Of a stretch of 64,000 nt of DNA, positions 30,945-40,257 are shown in pieces. The DNA is from Paenibacillus arenosi (GTDB lineage Bacteria > Bacillota > Bacilli > Paenibacillales > Paenibacillaceae): positions 108,681-172,680 of the forward strand of contig NZ_JACYTN010000007.1 in the NCBI RefSeq assembly GCF_014841135.1, given 5' to 3'. The notes beneath the pieces are model-generated. The model was not told the DNA's origin and did no database searches. It was given only the letters and a program-made list of their open reading frames with translations. The first letter of the stretch is position 1; each line of letters starts with the position of its first letter. The position numbers and the translations under genes are program-made.

Positions 30945-33235
30945 TGGGACTTGCTCGTTCAAAGGAAAACCGCGAGAGCTTCGATCGCAGGCAGCAGCAG
31001 GCGCATGATCATAACGCTGAACGATCAAAAAGATGGAAATATGCTTTTTTTGGTCTTCACTGGGAGAAGCGTCTTATTGCCGTATGTATATACTTGATTA
31101 TGTCTCAATGGACGACGGCTCTTGTCCCTTATTGGTATGAAGAGACGATTGAAATGACGAGAACTATGCTGGATGGGGTACTCATCTTGACCCTTCTGCT
31201 TCCAGCTGTGCCTTGGGTGAGATTATTAGCAGGCATATTCATTGTCATATGGTCCGTAAGAGCAGGTGGACATGCCTATGAAATATGGGGTTCTACGGCA
31301 AGCTACGAAGGCATCCGAATTTCTTTTTCGGACTACCATCCTTATATTTGGTTAGTTGGCCTTATTTGGTGCACCTATGAAATTTTTAATCAAACAGTCC
31401 GCTGGACATGGCATGTTATGTTATTGCTCGTTATTCAGTTTATCGTATTTGGTGCGCTCGATTCCTTTACATCAGACGAGTTGTGGGATCAGGTTGCATG
31501 GTTGACAGGAGCATCGTTAGTATGGTTGATTGCCCTTCACTTCAGCTCGATCAATCGTCGGTTCCCCACTATGTGGCGAGGCTCTGCACGTTATCCGATT
31601 CAGATGTTGATCAGCGCTGTTGTATTAGTCTCGCTCATTGTTACTTCGGGTGTTAGTATGCCGACGGTGCAGCCTATATTGCAAGATCCTTATACCACTT
31701 GGGTAAATGGAGGATATGGTGGTATCGGGGGCGGTACATCACAAGCTAATACAACTTCGGGATACAGTCGCACGGATCAAGATTTGGGCGGAGGCTTCAA
31801 CCTTGATTTTTCGCCTGTTATGGATGTAACTTCGGATGTGCGCGGCTACTGGCGAGGTGAATCAAAGTATTCTTATGATGGTACTGGTTGGAAAGATTCG
31901 GTTTCGCAACTAGATGAGACATTACCGAATGAACAGCTTCGGCTTCCTATGGATACACGACCTGATGAATCTATACCGAAACGTAAAATAGAGCAGAAAA
32001 TTGAAATGCTGAATGATGAAGCGTATCCGGTGTTGTTCGGTATGGGGATGATAGCTTCCTATGATATTAGCTCGACTGAACAGCAAGGCACGGTACGATG
32101 GGGGGCTAGAGATGCGGAGCTATGGTATTATTCCAAGCCAGAATCGTATCCGAAATCGTATCGTATTGTATCTGAAGTTGTCATTTTGGAGCCGCATTTG
32201 GCTGCTAAATCTACAAAGGATGGCAGTACCCCAGAGTATGGTCTAGACGAAAATTGGGATCCTTATTTGCAGCTGCCGGATACTGTGCCTGCAAGGGTAA
32301 AAAATTTAGCCTATGATATTACTCGTGATGTGGATAACGATTATGAGCGTGCGGTTCTCATTGAGGAGTATTTGCGAGAGAAGTATTTTTATACGACGAA
32401 GCCTGATTTAAGCAAAAAGGAGAGTGAGGATTTCGTCGATTCTTTCCTGTTTGAAATACGGGAAGGATATTGTGACTACTATTCTTCTTCTATGGCGGTT
32501 ATGCTTCGTTCCTTAGGGGTACCAACGCGTTGGGTTAAAGGGTATGCTCCTGGTACGAACACGTATATGATGGACGGGGGCCGTCCTGATCAAATGAATA
32601 GCCCTGCGAATGATCTTGGTAGTGCAACGTATCGCGTGACCAATGCGGATGCTCATTCTTGGGTAGAGGTATGGTTAGACGAGTATGGTTGGGTTGCATT
32701 CGAGCCAACACCAGGCTTCAATTTACCGATCATTTCTGAAGACACAGCTGCCGAGAAAGAAAAGGCTCCAGAGCCTGAAGTGAAGCAGGAAGAAAACAAG
32801 CCAGTAGCAGAGAAAGAAGAATCCGAGGTTTCCTTGCCTACTTGGGTAGGTATTGCAGCTCAAGTTATTGTTATGCTAAGTGCCGCAGCTGCGCTAGCCT
32901 ATGTGCTGTTCCGGTGGTCACAGGTTGGATTCTCCTTACGCTGGTTCCGCCTTCTTAGTAACAATCTTTCCATGCGCGAGCGCATTATTCTCGAAACTGA
33001 AATGTGGCTCAGCTATTGCCGGATGAAGGGCTGGCGGCGTGCGGAAGGCGAGACGGTGCGTGAAATGGTCGCCCGTTCATTCATGCACGACGATAACCGC
33101 AAAGTTGCAGCTGAGCAAATTGTAGCGGCTTTTGAAGAGGCGAAATACAGTGGGCGTGAACTTGACGAAGAGGATTGGCAACAATTGAAAAATGCGGTTC
33201 GCCGATTTAAACACCCTCGTTCGACGGTTTTATGA
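30944..33235 (+). CDS. transglutaminase-like membrane protein (TgpA type)
   Basis: A 763-residue protein. Several membrane helices occupy about residues 35-235, then an extracellular segment (about 240-600). Within it is the transglutaminase catalytic core: FEIREGYCDYYSSSMAVMLRSLGVPTRWVKGY has the nucleophile Cys (G-Y-C-D-Y-Y-S, about 516), NADAHSWVEVWLDEYGWVAFEPTPGF the catalytic His (about 567) and Asp-equivalent. A Glu/Lys/Pro-rich linker (about 606-630), one more helix (about 632-655) and a DUF4129-like cytosolic tail follow. Its ATG overlaps the DUF58 stop (TAATG). The Gly/Ser/Thr-rich stretch around 262-280 is a probable flexible loop. A cell-envelope role is inferred. Confidence 0.9.
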   Translation: MGLARSKENRESFDRRQQQAHDHNAERSKRWKYAFFGLHWEKRLIAVCIYLIMSQWTTALVPYWYEETIEMTRTMLDGVLILTLLLPAVPWVRLLAGIFIVIWSVRAGGHAYEIWGSTASYEGIRISFSDYHPYIWLVGLIWCTYEIFNQTVRWTWHVMLLLVIQFIVFGALDSFTSDELWDQVAWLTGASLVWLIALHFSSINRRFPTMWRGSARYPIQMLISAVVLVSLIVTSGVSMPTVQPILQDPYTTWVNGGYGGIGGGTSQANTTSGYSRTDQDLGGGFNLDFSPVMDVTSDVRGYWRGESKYSYDGTGWKDSVSQLDETLPNEQLRLPMDTRPDESIPKRKIEQKIEMLNDEAYPVLFGMGMIASYDISSTEQQGTVRWGARDAELWYYSKPESYPKSYRIVSEVVILEPHLAAKSTKDGSTPEYGLDENWDPYLQLPDTVPARVKNLAYDITRDVDNDYERAVLIEEYLREKYFYTTKPDLSKKESEDFVDSFLFEIREGYCDYYSSSMAVMLRSLGVPTRWVKGYAPGTNTYMMDGGRPDQMNSPANDLGSATYRVTNADAHSWVEVWLDEYGWVAFEPTPGFNLPIISEDTAAEKEKAPEPEVKQEENKPVAEKEESEVSLPTWVGIAAQVIVMLSAAAALAYVLFRWSQVGFSLRWFRLLSNNLSMRERIILETEMWLSYCRMKGWRRAEGETVREMVARSFMHDDNRKVAAEQIVAAFEEAKYSGRELDEEDWQQLKNAVRRFKHPRSTVL

Positions 33236-33252
33236 TAAGATGAACAAAGATA

Positions 33253-33297
33253 GCCGTATTCGGTACGTGAGCTAAGCGACGAATACGGCATTTTTTT
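33253..33297 (+). terminator. rho-independent terminator of the moxR operon
   Basis: GCCGTATTCG pairs with CGAATACGGC and is followed by A then TTTTTTT. Confidence 0.9.
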
Positions 33298-33352
33298 GCA
33301 TGAAAAACGAACAATATGGTATAGTTTTTCGTATGAAAAAGAGGTGACAGCG

Positions 33353-33871
33353 TTGTTAGAGGGGCTTATTCCACGTTTGCGTGTAGGTACGGTTTATGAT
33401 ATCGACTTGGACTTGCTTCAAGATAAAGGATATAAAGGCATTATTACAGATTTGGACAATACGCTAGTTGGGGCCAAAGACCCTCTCGCGAACCCGAAGC
33501 TGGAAGCTTGGTTGGAAGAAGTGAAACGCAGAGGCTTCAAGTTGGTTATCGTGTCTAACAATAACGAGCATCGCGTGGCGCATTTTGCGACTCCATTGGA
33601 TATTCAATATGTGCATGCGGCACGTAAACCAGCGCTAAAGGCGTTTCATAAGGCACTCCGACTTATGGAATTGAAGCCAGAAGAAACGATTGTAATCGGT
33701 GATCAGATGCTGACTGATGTACTGGGCGGCAATCGGATGGGAATGTTTACGATTCTCGTACAGCCGATTGCGATTCATGATGAAGGCTGGACAACACGGA
33801 TTAATAGAAGAATAGAACGGATTGTCACTGCTCGTTTACGGAGAACAGGCAAGTGGCATGAGGAGGACTAA
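33353..33871 (+). CDS. yqeG: YqeG family HAD-IIIA phosphatase
   Basis: A 172-residue HAD phosphatase. The nucleophile motif is GIITDLDNTLVGAKDP (D-L-D-N-T, about 31-35), motif II is VIVSNNNEHRVA and motif III/IV is ETIVIGDQMLTDVLGGNRMGM. The start is TTG 33353, six bases after GAGGTG; the frame extends upstream but the domain begins here. yqeG conventionally heads the yqeG-yqeH-aroE-yhbY-nadD-yqeK-rsfS cluster in Bacillota. A phosphatidylglycerophosphatase-like role has been suggested for relatives, but this is not shown. Six bases separate it from yqeH. Confidence 0.9.
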   Translation: MLEGLIPRLRVGTVYDIDLDLLQDKGYKGIITDLDNTLVGAKDPLANPKLEAWLEEVKRRGFKLVIVSNNNEHRVAHFATPLDIQYVHAARKPALKAFHKALRLMELKPEETIVIGDQMLTDVLGGNRMGMFTILVQPIAIHDEGWTTRINRRIERIVTARLRRTGKWHEED

Positions 33872-33876
33872 CATCA

Positions 33877-34992
33877 ATGGGTAACGAAACGATACAGCAG
33901 TGCAGCGGTTGTGGGGTTAAGCTGCAAACGGACAAGCCAGCAGAGCTCGGCTATTTGCCGCAGCAAGCATTGGAGCGGACGCCAGTTATTTGCCAGCGCT
34001 GTTTCCGTATCAAAAACTATAATGAAGCAATGAGCGTAACGATGAACAATGATGATTTCCTTCGTATGCTGAGCCGAATTGGGCAAGAGGATGCAGTTGT
34101 CATTCACATCGTTGATTTGTTCGATTTCGATGGAAGCTTAATTTCGGGTTTGCAGCGTTTCGTAGGGAATAATCCTGTGCTGCTCGTTGTTAACAAAATT
34201 GATTTGCTGCCGAAGTCAACGAACTGGAACCGTTTGACGAACTGGGTACAGCGTCAAGCAAAAGAGCATGGCATTCGTATTGTGGACGTTATTTTAGTAA
34301 GTGCGAAGCGCAATCTAGGTTTCGAACGCTTGTTGGATCAGGTGGGTAACTATCGGGGCAATCGTGACGTGTATGTGGTTGGTGCAACGAATGTAGGTAA
34401 GTCTACACTTATTAACCGCCTTATTAACGATTACAGCGATATGGAACGAGAATTGACTACGTCCCGTTATCCAGGGACAACGTTGGATATGGTGAACATC
34501 CCATTGGATGATGGCAAGCATATCGTGGATACACCAGGTATCGTTTATTCGCACCGTTTGACAGAGCTAGTGGCTAGAGAAGACCTTGGAACGTTGCTGC
34601 CGGACAAGGAGCTTAAGCCGAAAGTGTATCAATTGAATGATGGCCAAACGTTATTCTTCGGTGCTTTTGCTCGCATGGACTTTGTGGAAGGGGAACGTCA
34701 ATCCTTCACGTGCTACGTATCCAATGCAATGCCAATCCATCGTACAAAGCTGGATCGTGCAGATGAATTGTACGAGCAGCACGCGGGTGATATGCTTGCT
34801 CCGCCAACGAAGGAACGTCTTGCTGATATTCCGGCATGGACGAAGCACCAGCTTCGAATTAATCGTGGCAGTGCGACAGATGTATTTGTATCTGGCTTAG
34901 GCTGGATTCGCTGTAACGGCAAAGAAGGTGCGATTATAAACATCCACGTACCTAAAGGAGTTAAGGTCATTACACGACCTGCACTAATCTAA
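33877..34992 (+). CDS. yqeH: ribosome biogenesis GTPase YqeH
   Basis: A 371-residue circularly permuted GTPase needed for 30S assembly. The N-terminal zinc finger C-S-G-C-G...C-Q-R-C-F (about residues 7-48) is followed by G-motifs in permuted order: NKIDLLPKS (G4, about 107), SAKRNLG (G5), GATNVGKST (G1, about 168) and DTPGIVYSHR (G3). The C-terminal domain ends VPKGVKVITRPALI. ATG follows GAGGAGGACTAACATCA. It is co-transcribed with yqeG and probably with aroE (65-base gap). Confidence 0.95.
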   Translation: MGNETIQQCSGCGVKLQTDKPAELGYLPQQALERTPVICQRCFRIKNYNEAMSVTMNNDDFLRMLSRIGQEDAVVIHIVDLFDFDGSLISGLQRFVGNNPVLLVVNKIDLLPKSTNWNRLTNWVQRQAKEHGIRIVDVILVSAKRNLGFERLLDQVGNYRGNRDVYVVGATNVGKSTLINRLINDYSDMERELTTSRYPGTTLDMVNIPLDDGKHIVDTPGIVYSHRLTELVAREDLGTLLPDKELKPKVYQLNDGQTLFFGAFARMDFVEGERQSFTCYVSNAMPIHRTKLDRADELYEQHAGDMLAPPTKERLADIPAWTKHQLRINRGSATDVFVSGLGWIRCNGKEGAIINIHVPKGVKVITRPALI

Positions 34993-35057
34993 AATAGCAC
35001 TCCCGATATCGCAACCAGACACACGATTCAATTCGGGTGAAGGAGTTGGAGATAAAG

Positions 35058-35948
35058 ATGGTAACGCCGACTGTGGTGAGTACTGTTAGCACATTCCTTA
35101 TATCGAGCAACACGCAGCTGCTTGCCGTTATAGGAGATCCGATAAGACAGTCCAAATCACCGCTTATGCACAACGCTGCTTTGCAGGCTTGCCATTGGGA
35201 TGGTGTATACACTGCTTTTCAAGTGCCTTCGGAGCAATTGGAGCAAGCCATTGCCGGTATGCGCGCTTTAGGAATCAAGGGAATGAACGTTACGATTCCT
35301 CATAAAGAGCAAGTCATACACTATCTGGACCAACTGGATGAGAGTGCAAGCGCAAGCGGAGCGGTTAATACAATTGTGAATGACAACGGGACATTAATCG
35401 GTTACAATACGGACGGACTTGGATATGTGCGATCGTTAAAGGAAGAGTCTGGTGTTGATGTATCTTCTGCCTCGATCCTTATTATCGGTGCAGGGGGAGC
35501 GGCACGCGGAATCGCCTATGCGCTGTTGAGAGAAGGCTGTCACAAGTTGTATGTAGCTAATCGAACGCAGGATCGAGCGATTCAGCTTGCTGAGGACTTA
35601 GCGAAGTTTGGGACCGTGTTCCCCATTGGCATCGACGAAGGGATTCCAGATTTACATCCAGACGAAGTAAATGTGGTCATTCAGACAACTTCAGTTGGTA
35701 TGCATCCGAATGTGGATGAATCCCCCGTTGCAGGCTCATGGCTTAGACAGCATATGGTTGTGAGTGACATTATTTACAATCCGCTTCGCACCAAGTTGCT
35801 TCAATCAGCAGAACAGCTAGGAGCAACGGTTCATGAAGGCTTAGGTATGTTTGTGTATCAGGGAGCCATTGCATTTGAGCTGTGGACGCAGCAGCCAGCT
35901 CCGACGGCATTGATGAGACAGACCGTCTATGATACGCTGGGCAAATGA
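35058..35948 (+). CDS. aroE: shikimate dehydrogenase
   Basis: A 296-residue NADP-dependent enzyme reducing 3-dehydroshikimate to shikimate. Substrate residues are in IGDPIRQSKSPLMHNAAL (S-K-S, about 32-36) and MNVTIPHKEQV (catalytic Lys). Also present are SGAVNTI, GYNTDGLGYVRSL (conserved Asp) and the NADP glycine loop IIGAGGAARGIAYAL (about 142). YNPLRTKLL and GLGMFVYQGAIAFELWT end the domain. ATG 35058 is used because GGAG lies at the right distance; GTG 35037 would add seven residues before the site. Confidence 0.95.
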   Translation: MVTPTVVSTVSTFLISSNTQLLAVIGDPIRQSKSPLMHNAALQACHWDGVYTAFQVPSEQLEQAIAGMRALGIKGMNVTIPHKEQVIHYLDQLDESASASGAVNTIVNDNGTLIGYNTDGLGYVRSLKEESGVDVSSASILIIGAGGAARGIAYALLREGCHKLYVANRTQDRAIQLAEDLAKFGTVFPIGIDEGIPDLHPDEVNVVIQTTSVGMHPNVDESPVAGSWLRQHMVVSDIIYNPLRTKLLQSAEQLGATVHEGLGMFVYQGAIAFELWTQQPAPTALMRQTVYDTLGK

Positions 35949-35980
35949 TTTGACTCGTATCTAAATATGGTATAAAGATG

Positions 35981-36009
35981 AAGGTTGTCCCATTTAGGAC
36001 AGCCTTCTT
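35981..36009 (+). terminator. probable hairpin terminator after aroE
   Basis: AAGGTTGTCC-CATTTA-GGACAGCCTT, then CTTA. The T run is weak, so termination may be partial. Positions 36010-36158 contain no gene. Confidence 0.5.
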
Positions 36010-36158
36010 ACAGTGAGTATACGAAATATAGCTTGCTGTTCAACGTTTTCATTTCGTAAAGAGTGGATAATCACGTGCGGAATGAAGGCATAGCTTATCC
36101 TAGTTTGTAGGATAAGGAGTATATTAGGCAGTGACAACAGGAAGGATGAATAACATTC

Positions 36159-36458
36159 ATGTTAACAGGTAAACAAAAGCGCTATTTGCGTTCTCTAGCT
36201 CATAATCTACAACCTATTTTTCAAGTTGGTAAAGGCGGCGTAAACGATCAGCTTATTCGCCATATTGAAGAAGCAATTGAAACGCGTGAACTTATTAAAA
36301 TTTCGATCTTAAATAACTGCTTGGAAGATCGCTTCGAGATTGGTGACGAGTTGTCCAAACAATCTGGTGCAGAACTTGTACAAGTTATCGGCAAGACGAT
36401 TGTATTGTACAAGGAGTCTAAGGATAAGAAGCAAATTGAATTGCCTAAGTCCAAATAA
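36159..36458 (+). CDS. yhbY: ribosome assembly RNA-binding protein YhbY (CRM domain)
   Basis: A 99-residue CRM-domain protein (called yqeI in Bacillus subtilis). LTGKQKRYLRSLAHNLQPIFQVGKGGVND is the classic opening with the G-K-G-G loop, followed by RELIKISILNNCLEDR and a last strand GKTIVLYKESK. CRM proteins of this type bind pre-50S particles. Start ATG 36159 follows AGGAAGGATGAATAACATTC. It lies between aroE and nadD, as in other Bacillota. Confidence 0.93.
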   Translation: MLTGKQKRYLRSLAHNLQPIFQVGKGGVNDQLIRHIEEAIETRELIKISILNNCLEDRFEIGDELSKQSGAELVQVIGKTIVLYKESKDKKQIELPKSK

Positions 36459-36514
36459 TTAGACAAAACACGTTAATTGTGTGAAATAGAATGGAAAAGC
36501 TAGGGGGCTTGGTG

Positions 36515-37126
36515 ATGCAGGTTGCCGCAAAGCGTATTGGAATTATGGGAGGAACATTTGACCCGATTCATCTCGGTCATTTGCTTGCAGCGGAAGCAGC
36601 CTACGAGGCAGCGGGGCTGGATGAAGTATGGTTTATGCCGACGCATGTTCCACCTCACAAGACGAGGCAGCCTGAAGCAAGCCAAGAGTATCGTTTGCAG
36701 ATGGTCGAGCTCGCTGTCGCCTCTGTCGATCATTTTCATGCTAGTACATGGGAATTAGAACAAGGCGGCGTTTCGTATACATGGGATACGGTGCAAGGGC
36801 TACAGGCCCAATATCCAAATGTGAACTGGTACTGGATCATCGGCGGCGATATGGTGGATTATTTGCCTAGATGGCATGCCATTGAGGAATTGATGAGTAC
36901 GATCCACTTCATTGGCCTACAAAGGCCTGGATCATCATGGACGATTGAAGCGCTACCGCCAGCATGGCAGCAGCGAATCATTGAAGTGGCTATGCCTCAA
37001 CTTGATATTTCCTCAACGAATATTCGTAAGCGTCGCAAAGAAGGAAGGTCCATTCGCTTCCTCGTACCGGATACGGTGGAGCAATACGTGAAGAGGTGGG
37101 AATTGTATGAAACTGACTCGCGATGA
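36515..37126 (+). CDS. nadD: nicotinate-nucleotide adenylyltransferase
   Basis: A 203-residue NadD that joins ATP and nicotinate mononucleotide in NAD synthesis. The nucleotidyltransferase signature G-G-T-F-D-P-I-H-L-G-H is at about residues 11-21 (H-x-G-H), with MPTHVPPHK at about 42, WIIGGDMVDYLPRWH at about 110, and IRKRRKEGRSIRFLVPD near the end (I-S-S-T-x-I-R-x-R-x-x-x-G). ATG 36515 follows GGGGGCTTGGTG. Its last 20 bases overlap the start of yqeK. Confidence 0.95.
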   Translation: MQVAAKRIGIMGGTFDPIHLGHLLAAEAAYEAAGLDEVWFMPTHVPPHKTRQPEASQEYRLQMVELAVASVDHFHASTWELEQGGVSYTWDTVQGLQAQYPNVNWYWIIGGDMVDYLPRWHAIEELMSTIHFIGLQRPGSSWTIEALPPAWQQRIIEVAMPQLDISSTNIRKRRKEGRSIRFLVPDTVEQYVKRWELYETDSR

Positions 37127-37694
37127 GCTGATGGAAGCGGTTCGTTCCCAGATGCCGGCTTCTAGGTGGAATCATACAGCTGGAGTGATGACAACCGCTG
37201 TACAGCTTGCTGAACAATACGGAGTAGATCCGGTTAAGGCGGACTTGGCAGCACTGCTGCATGATGTAGCCAAATACTGGCCCACGTCCAAAATGGAACA
37301 GGTTATTCGTGAGCAGCAGCAGCCGAGCGATCTCCTTCATCATGATAAAGTATTGTGGCATGCTCCGGTGGGAGCGGTTGTTGCGGAGCGTGATTACGGT
37401 GTGGCCGATGTGGAAATATTGGATGCCATCCGATACCATACTTCTGGACGTGTGCAGATGACGATGTTGGATAAAGTGATTTGTCTAGCTGACTACATGG
37501 AACCAGGACGTAATTTTCCAGGTGTGGATCGGATTCGTGAGCTGTCGAAGCAGAGCTTGGAGAAGGCGCTGCTTGCTGGATTGGACAGCACGATTTCGTT
37601 CCTGCTCGAGAAGGGAGCGCGTATTTATCCGCTAACGATAGATGCACGCAATGCCTTAATAGAAGAAATTCAAGCAGGCGCTGCCGTGAACTAA
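37107..37694 (+). CDS. yqeK: YqeK, symmetrical Ap4A hydrolase (HD domain)
   Basis: A 195-residue HD protein. The first His is in RWNHTAGVMTTAVQLAEQYG, the H-D pair in LAALLHDVAKYWP (about residue 51), further His in WHAPVGA and IRYHTSG, and the last Asp in ICLADYMEPGRNFPGVDRIR. These form the di-iron centre that cleaves diadenosine tetraphosphate to two ADP. Its start lies inside the nadD end (20-base overlap), a conserved arrangement. A paralogue is at 564-1172. Confidence 0.93.
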   Translation: MKLTRDELMEAVRSQMPASRWNHTAGVMTTAVQLAEQYGVDPVKADLAALLHDVAKYWPTSKMEQVIREQQQPSDLLHHDKVLWHAPVGAVVAERDYGVADVEILDAIRYHTSGRVQMTMLDKVICLADYMEPGRNFPGVDRIRELSKQSLEKALLAGLDSTISFLLEKGARIYPLTIDARNALIEEIQAGAAVN

Positions 37695-37795
37695 TGGTGT
37701 AATGCCTCAAGGTATGAGCCGCAGAGGACGCGCCAACGGGGAATAGCGTTTGTACAAAAAATATAGAATGAAAGTAATTACCAGGAGGCTAACTA

Positions 37796-38143
37796 ATGAA
37801 TTTGACAATTGAACAATTGCTTGAAAAAACAGTACATGCTGCAGAAGATAAGAAAGCGATGGATATCGTCGCGCTAGATTTGAAAGGAATTTCTTTGATC
37901 GCGGATTATTTCGTAATTTGTCATGGTAATTCCGATACACAAGTACAAGCGATTACGAACGAAATTCGTAAAACGGCACATGAAGCAGGAGTAGCTGTTC
38001 GTGGTACAGAAGGGCTTAATTCTGCTCGCTGGGTACTTGTGGATCTTGGAGATATTGTTGTACACGTATTCCATCGTGAGGAACGCGAATTCTACAACTT
38101 GGAGAAGTTGTGGTCTGATGCGAAAGTTGTGGAGCTAGCATGA
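37796..38143 (+). CDS. rsfS: ribosomal silencing factor RsfS
   Basis: A 115-residue protein that binds L14 and blocks subunit joining. Signature runs: KKAMDIVALDLKGISLIADYFVI (about 20-42), GNSDTQVQAITNEI and VLVDLGDIVVHVFHREEREFYNLEKLW (about 81-107). ATG follows CAGGAGGCTAACTA. Its stop overlaps the ATG of the next gene (ATGA), indicating coupling. Confidence 0.95.
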   Translation: MNLTIEQLLEKTVHAAEDKKAMDIVALDLKGISLIADYFVICHGNSDTQVQAITNEIRKTAHEAGVAVRGTEGLNSARWVLVDLGDIVVHVFHREEREFYNLEKLWSDAKVVELA

Positions 38144-39345
38144 CATTAACAGCTGGTACGATTCAACGATTGCGTGTGGCACGAGAAGTGTCCCCATTCG
38201 GTTATTTTTTAACGGATGAAGAGCATGACGTTATTTTGCACTATACTGAATTAACGCGCGAGATTCATATTGAAGAAGAGCTGGATGTGTTCCTTTTCTT
38301 CGATACTGAAGATCGTCTTGCATCAACGATGAAGCGCCCTGCGTTAACTTTAAACGAAGTTGGCTTGGTGAAAGTGGCTGATCATACTCGTTATGGATAT
38401 TTCCTTGAGATCGGCATCGGTAGACAATTGTTGCTGCCGAAGTTTGAGCTTCCTGATTTTGAGCCGCTTTATCCTGAAGTGGGCGATTCGGTTTATGTGA
38501 AGATGATTCATGATAAATATGGCCGCTTAATGGCTAAGCTTGCTACTGAGGAAGATTTGGCACCATTGGTGTTCCATGCGCCTACAACTTGGATGAATAC
38601 GTGGCAAGATGCGATTGTGTATCGTGCTTTGAAAATGGGAACATTTTTCGTCATTCAAGGTGGATTGCTTGGATTCGGTGCGATCGGACTTCTCCATCAA
38701 TCTCAACGTCCAACGGCGCTTCGAATTGGCGAACGTGTTCGCGTCCGTATTTCTCATGTGCGTGAGGACGGTCGTGTAAATGTAACGTTGGCGGAGCGCA
38801 AAGAAGTTGGCATGGATCAAGATGCAGAGAAGCTGTACAAGCTGATCAAAGAACGTTCCAATGGGGCAATGCCTTATTCTGACGAGACTCCAGCAGATGT
38901 CGTTAAGCAGCGTTTCAACACGAGTAAGTCATCCTTCAAGCGTGCAATGGGTCGTTTGATGAAGGCTGGACTTATCGTGCAAGAAGGCAGCTGGACGAAG
39001 CTGACAGAGAGCGGAGAAGCTACGAGCATTGAAGACGCGATGCATATGCTAAGCATGATGCCATCGCAGCCTAAGCGCCCTGCTCCTGCTTCGCAAGCTC
39101 CTCGTGGCAAGGCAGGTCAAGGTGGCGCTCCACGTAAGCCGTTTGCTTCTGATCGAGCGCAGCAAGGCGAGCGTGGTCAACGCAGTGGCAGTACGAAGCC
39201 AAGCGACAGGCAGCATCGTGCAGGAGCTGGCACAGGACACGGAGCGAATTCTTCCTTCGGTCAACAGCGTTCTGCATCAAGACCTTCTCCGTCTACCAAT
39301 CGTTCGGCATGGGCGGATCAAAATAAGCCTAAGTCAGATCGTTAA
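38140..39345 (+). CDS. CvfB/YitL-like S1-domain RNA-binding protein with long basic tail
   Basis: A 401-residue protein. The first about 295 residues follow CvfB architecture: successive S1-like OB folds (VGLVKVADHTRYGYFLEIG, GDSVYVKMIHDKYGRLMAKL, GERVRVRISHVREDGRVNVTL) and a winged helix (KQRFNTSKSSFKRAMGRLMKAGLI, about 252-275). A segment in the middle (about 150-190) carries two short hydrophobic runs unusual for a plain S1 protein. From about residue 308 to the end there is a low-complexity tail rich in Ala, Pro, Arg, Gln, Ser and Gly, which typical CvfB proteins (about 280-300 residues) lack. The start overlaps the rsfS stop. A regulatory RNA-binding role is inferred from the family. Confidence 0.8.
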   Translation: MTLTAGTIQRLRVAREVSPFGYFLTDEEHDVILHYTELTREIHIEEELDVFLFFDTEDRLASTMKRPALTLNEVGLVKVADHTRYGYFLEIGIGRQLLLPKFELPDFEPLYPEVGDSVYVKMIHDKYGRLMAKLATEEDLAPLVFHAPTTWMNTWQDAIVYRALKMGTFFVIQGGLLGFGAIGLLHQSQRPTALRIGERVRVRISHVREDGRVNVTLAERKEVGMDQDAEKLYKLIKERSNGAMPYSDETPADVVKQRFNTSKSSFKRAMGRLMKAGLIVQEGSWTKLTESGEATSIEDAMHMLSMMPSQPKRPAPASQAPRGKAGQGGAPRKPFASDRAQQGERGQRSGSTKPSDRQHRAGAGTGHGANSSFGQQRSASRPSPSTNRSAWADQNKPKSDR

Positions 39346-39388
39346 GCGCGAGGCTAGCGCTAACCGCTAACGATTGGAGGGGAGCAGC

Positions 39389-40147
39389 ATGAACGCTTAC
39401 GAATCATTTGCACTTGTCTACGATCGGCTGATGGCCGATATGCCGTATGACGAGTGGCAGCGAATGGCGAAGGAAGCGCTTGAGCGCTATCAGATACGTC
39501 CCACACGAATCGTAGATCTAGGTTGTGGTACAGGCTCACTTACTCTTCCGCTTGCCAAAGAGGCGGCTGAGGTCATCGGAATCGATCTTTCAGAGACGAT
39601 GTTAACGATGGCTCGTGAAAAGTCGGATGCACACGGACGTGTGGGGGATAAGATTCAATGGGTATGTCAAGATATGCGTTCGTGGTCTATTCCTGAGCCT
39701 GCCGATGCTGTTTTTTCTTTTTGCGACTGCATCAACTACATCACAGAGCTCGATGATGTAAGGTCAGTATTTGAGCATACAGCGAGAAATTTGCGTTCTG
39801 GCGGGTTGTTCATGTTCGATATGCACCATGCACGTCAATTTGAACAATATGAGCAGGAACAGCCGTTTACACTCGATGAGCAGGACATAGCTTATATGTG
39901 GCACTGTGACTATGATAGGGAGCAGCAACTCATTGAGCATGACCTAGCTATTTTCGTTCAGGATGAGGGTAGTGACCGTTATCATCGAATTGATGAGGTT
40001 CACGTTCAACGCGCCTATGACACAGAGACAGTGATCGAAATGCTAAAGGATGCAGGCTTCGGTCAAATTGAAGTGTTTGCAGACTTCGCGTGGCAATCGG
40101 CTAATGAAGAGAGCATGAGGTTGTTCTTTACAGCTGTGCGTCTGTAA
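39389..40147 (+). CDS. YqeM-like class I SAM-dependent methyltransferase
   Basis: A 252-residue methyltransferase. Start at ATG 39389 after GGAGGGGAGCAGC; the N terminus is YESFALVYDRLMADMPYDEW. SAM motif I is TRIVDLGCGTGSLTLPLAKE (about 38-57), motif II EVIGIDLSETMLTMAREK, then QDMRSW and DAVFSFCDCINYI. The C-terminal half has FDMHHARQFEQ and IAYMWHCDYD. In Bacillus the equivalent, yqeM, lies in the same cluster; its substrate is not known. It ends the cluster, and two hairpins follow. Confidence 0.88.
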   Translation: MNAYESFALVYDRLMADMPYDEWQRMAKEALERYQIRPTRIVDLGCGTGSLTLPLAKEAAEVIGIDLSETMLTMAREKSDAHGRVGDKIQWVCQDMRSWSIPEPADAVFSFCDCINYITELDDVRSVFEHTARNLRSGGLFMFDMHHARQFEQYEQEQPFTLDEQDIAYMWHCDYDREQQLIEHDLAIFVQDEGSDRYHRIDEVHVQRAYDTETVIEMLKDAGFGQIEVFADFAWQSANEESMRLFFTAVRL

Positions 40148-40159
40148 GTAACGGCTATT

Positions 40160-40189
40160 AGAAACCGTCAATATGGTTTCTTTTCTTTA
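40160..40189 (+). terminator. rho-independent terminator 1 after the methyltransferase
   Basis: AGAAACC-(about 8 bases)-GGTTTCT followed by TTTCTTT. Confidence 0.65.
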
Positions 40190-40227
40190 ATTGTTGCAGA
40201 TTTTCTTTTGGTGTAGTGTAATAAGGT

Positions 40228-40257
40228 AAAAGCCCGGCTCAGATGCCGGGCTTTTTT
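40228..40257 (+). terminator. rho-independent terminator 2, strong
   Basis: AAAAGCCCGGC-TCAGAT-GCCGGGCTTTTTT, a perfect GC-rich stem with T run. It probably closes the yqeG-to-methyltransferase transcription unit. Confidence 0.92.
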
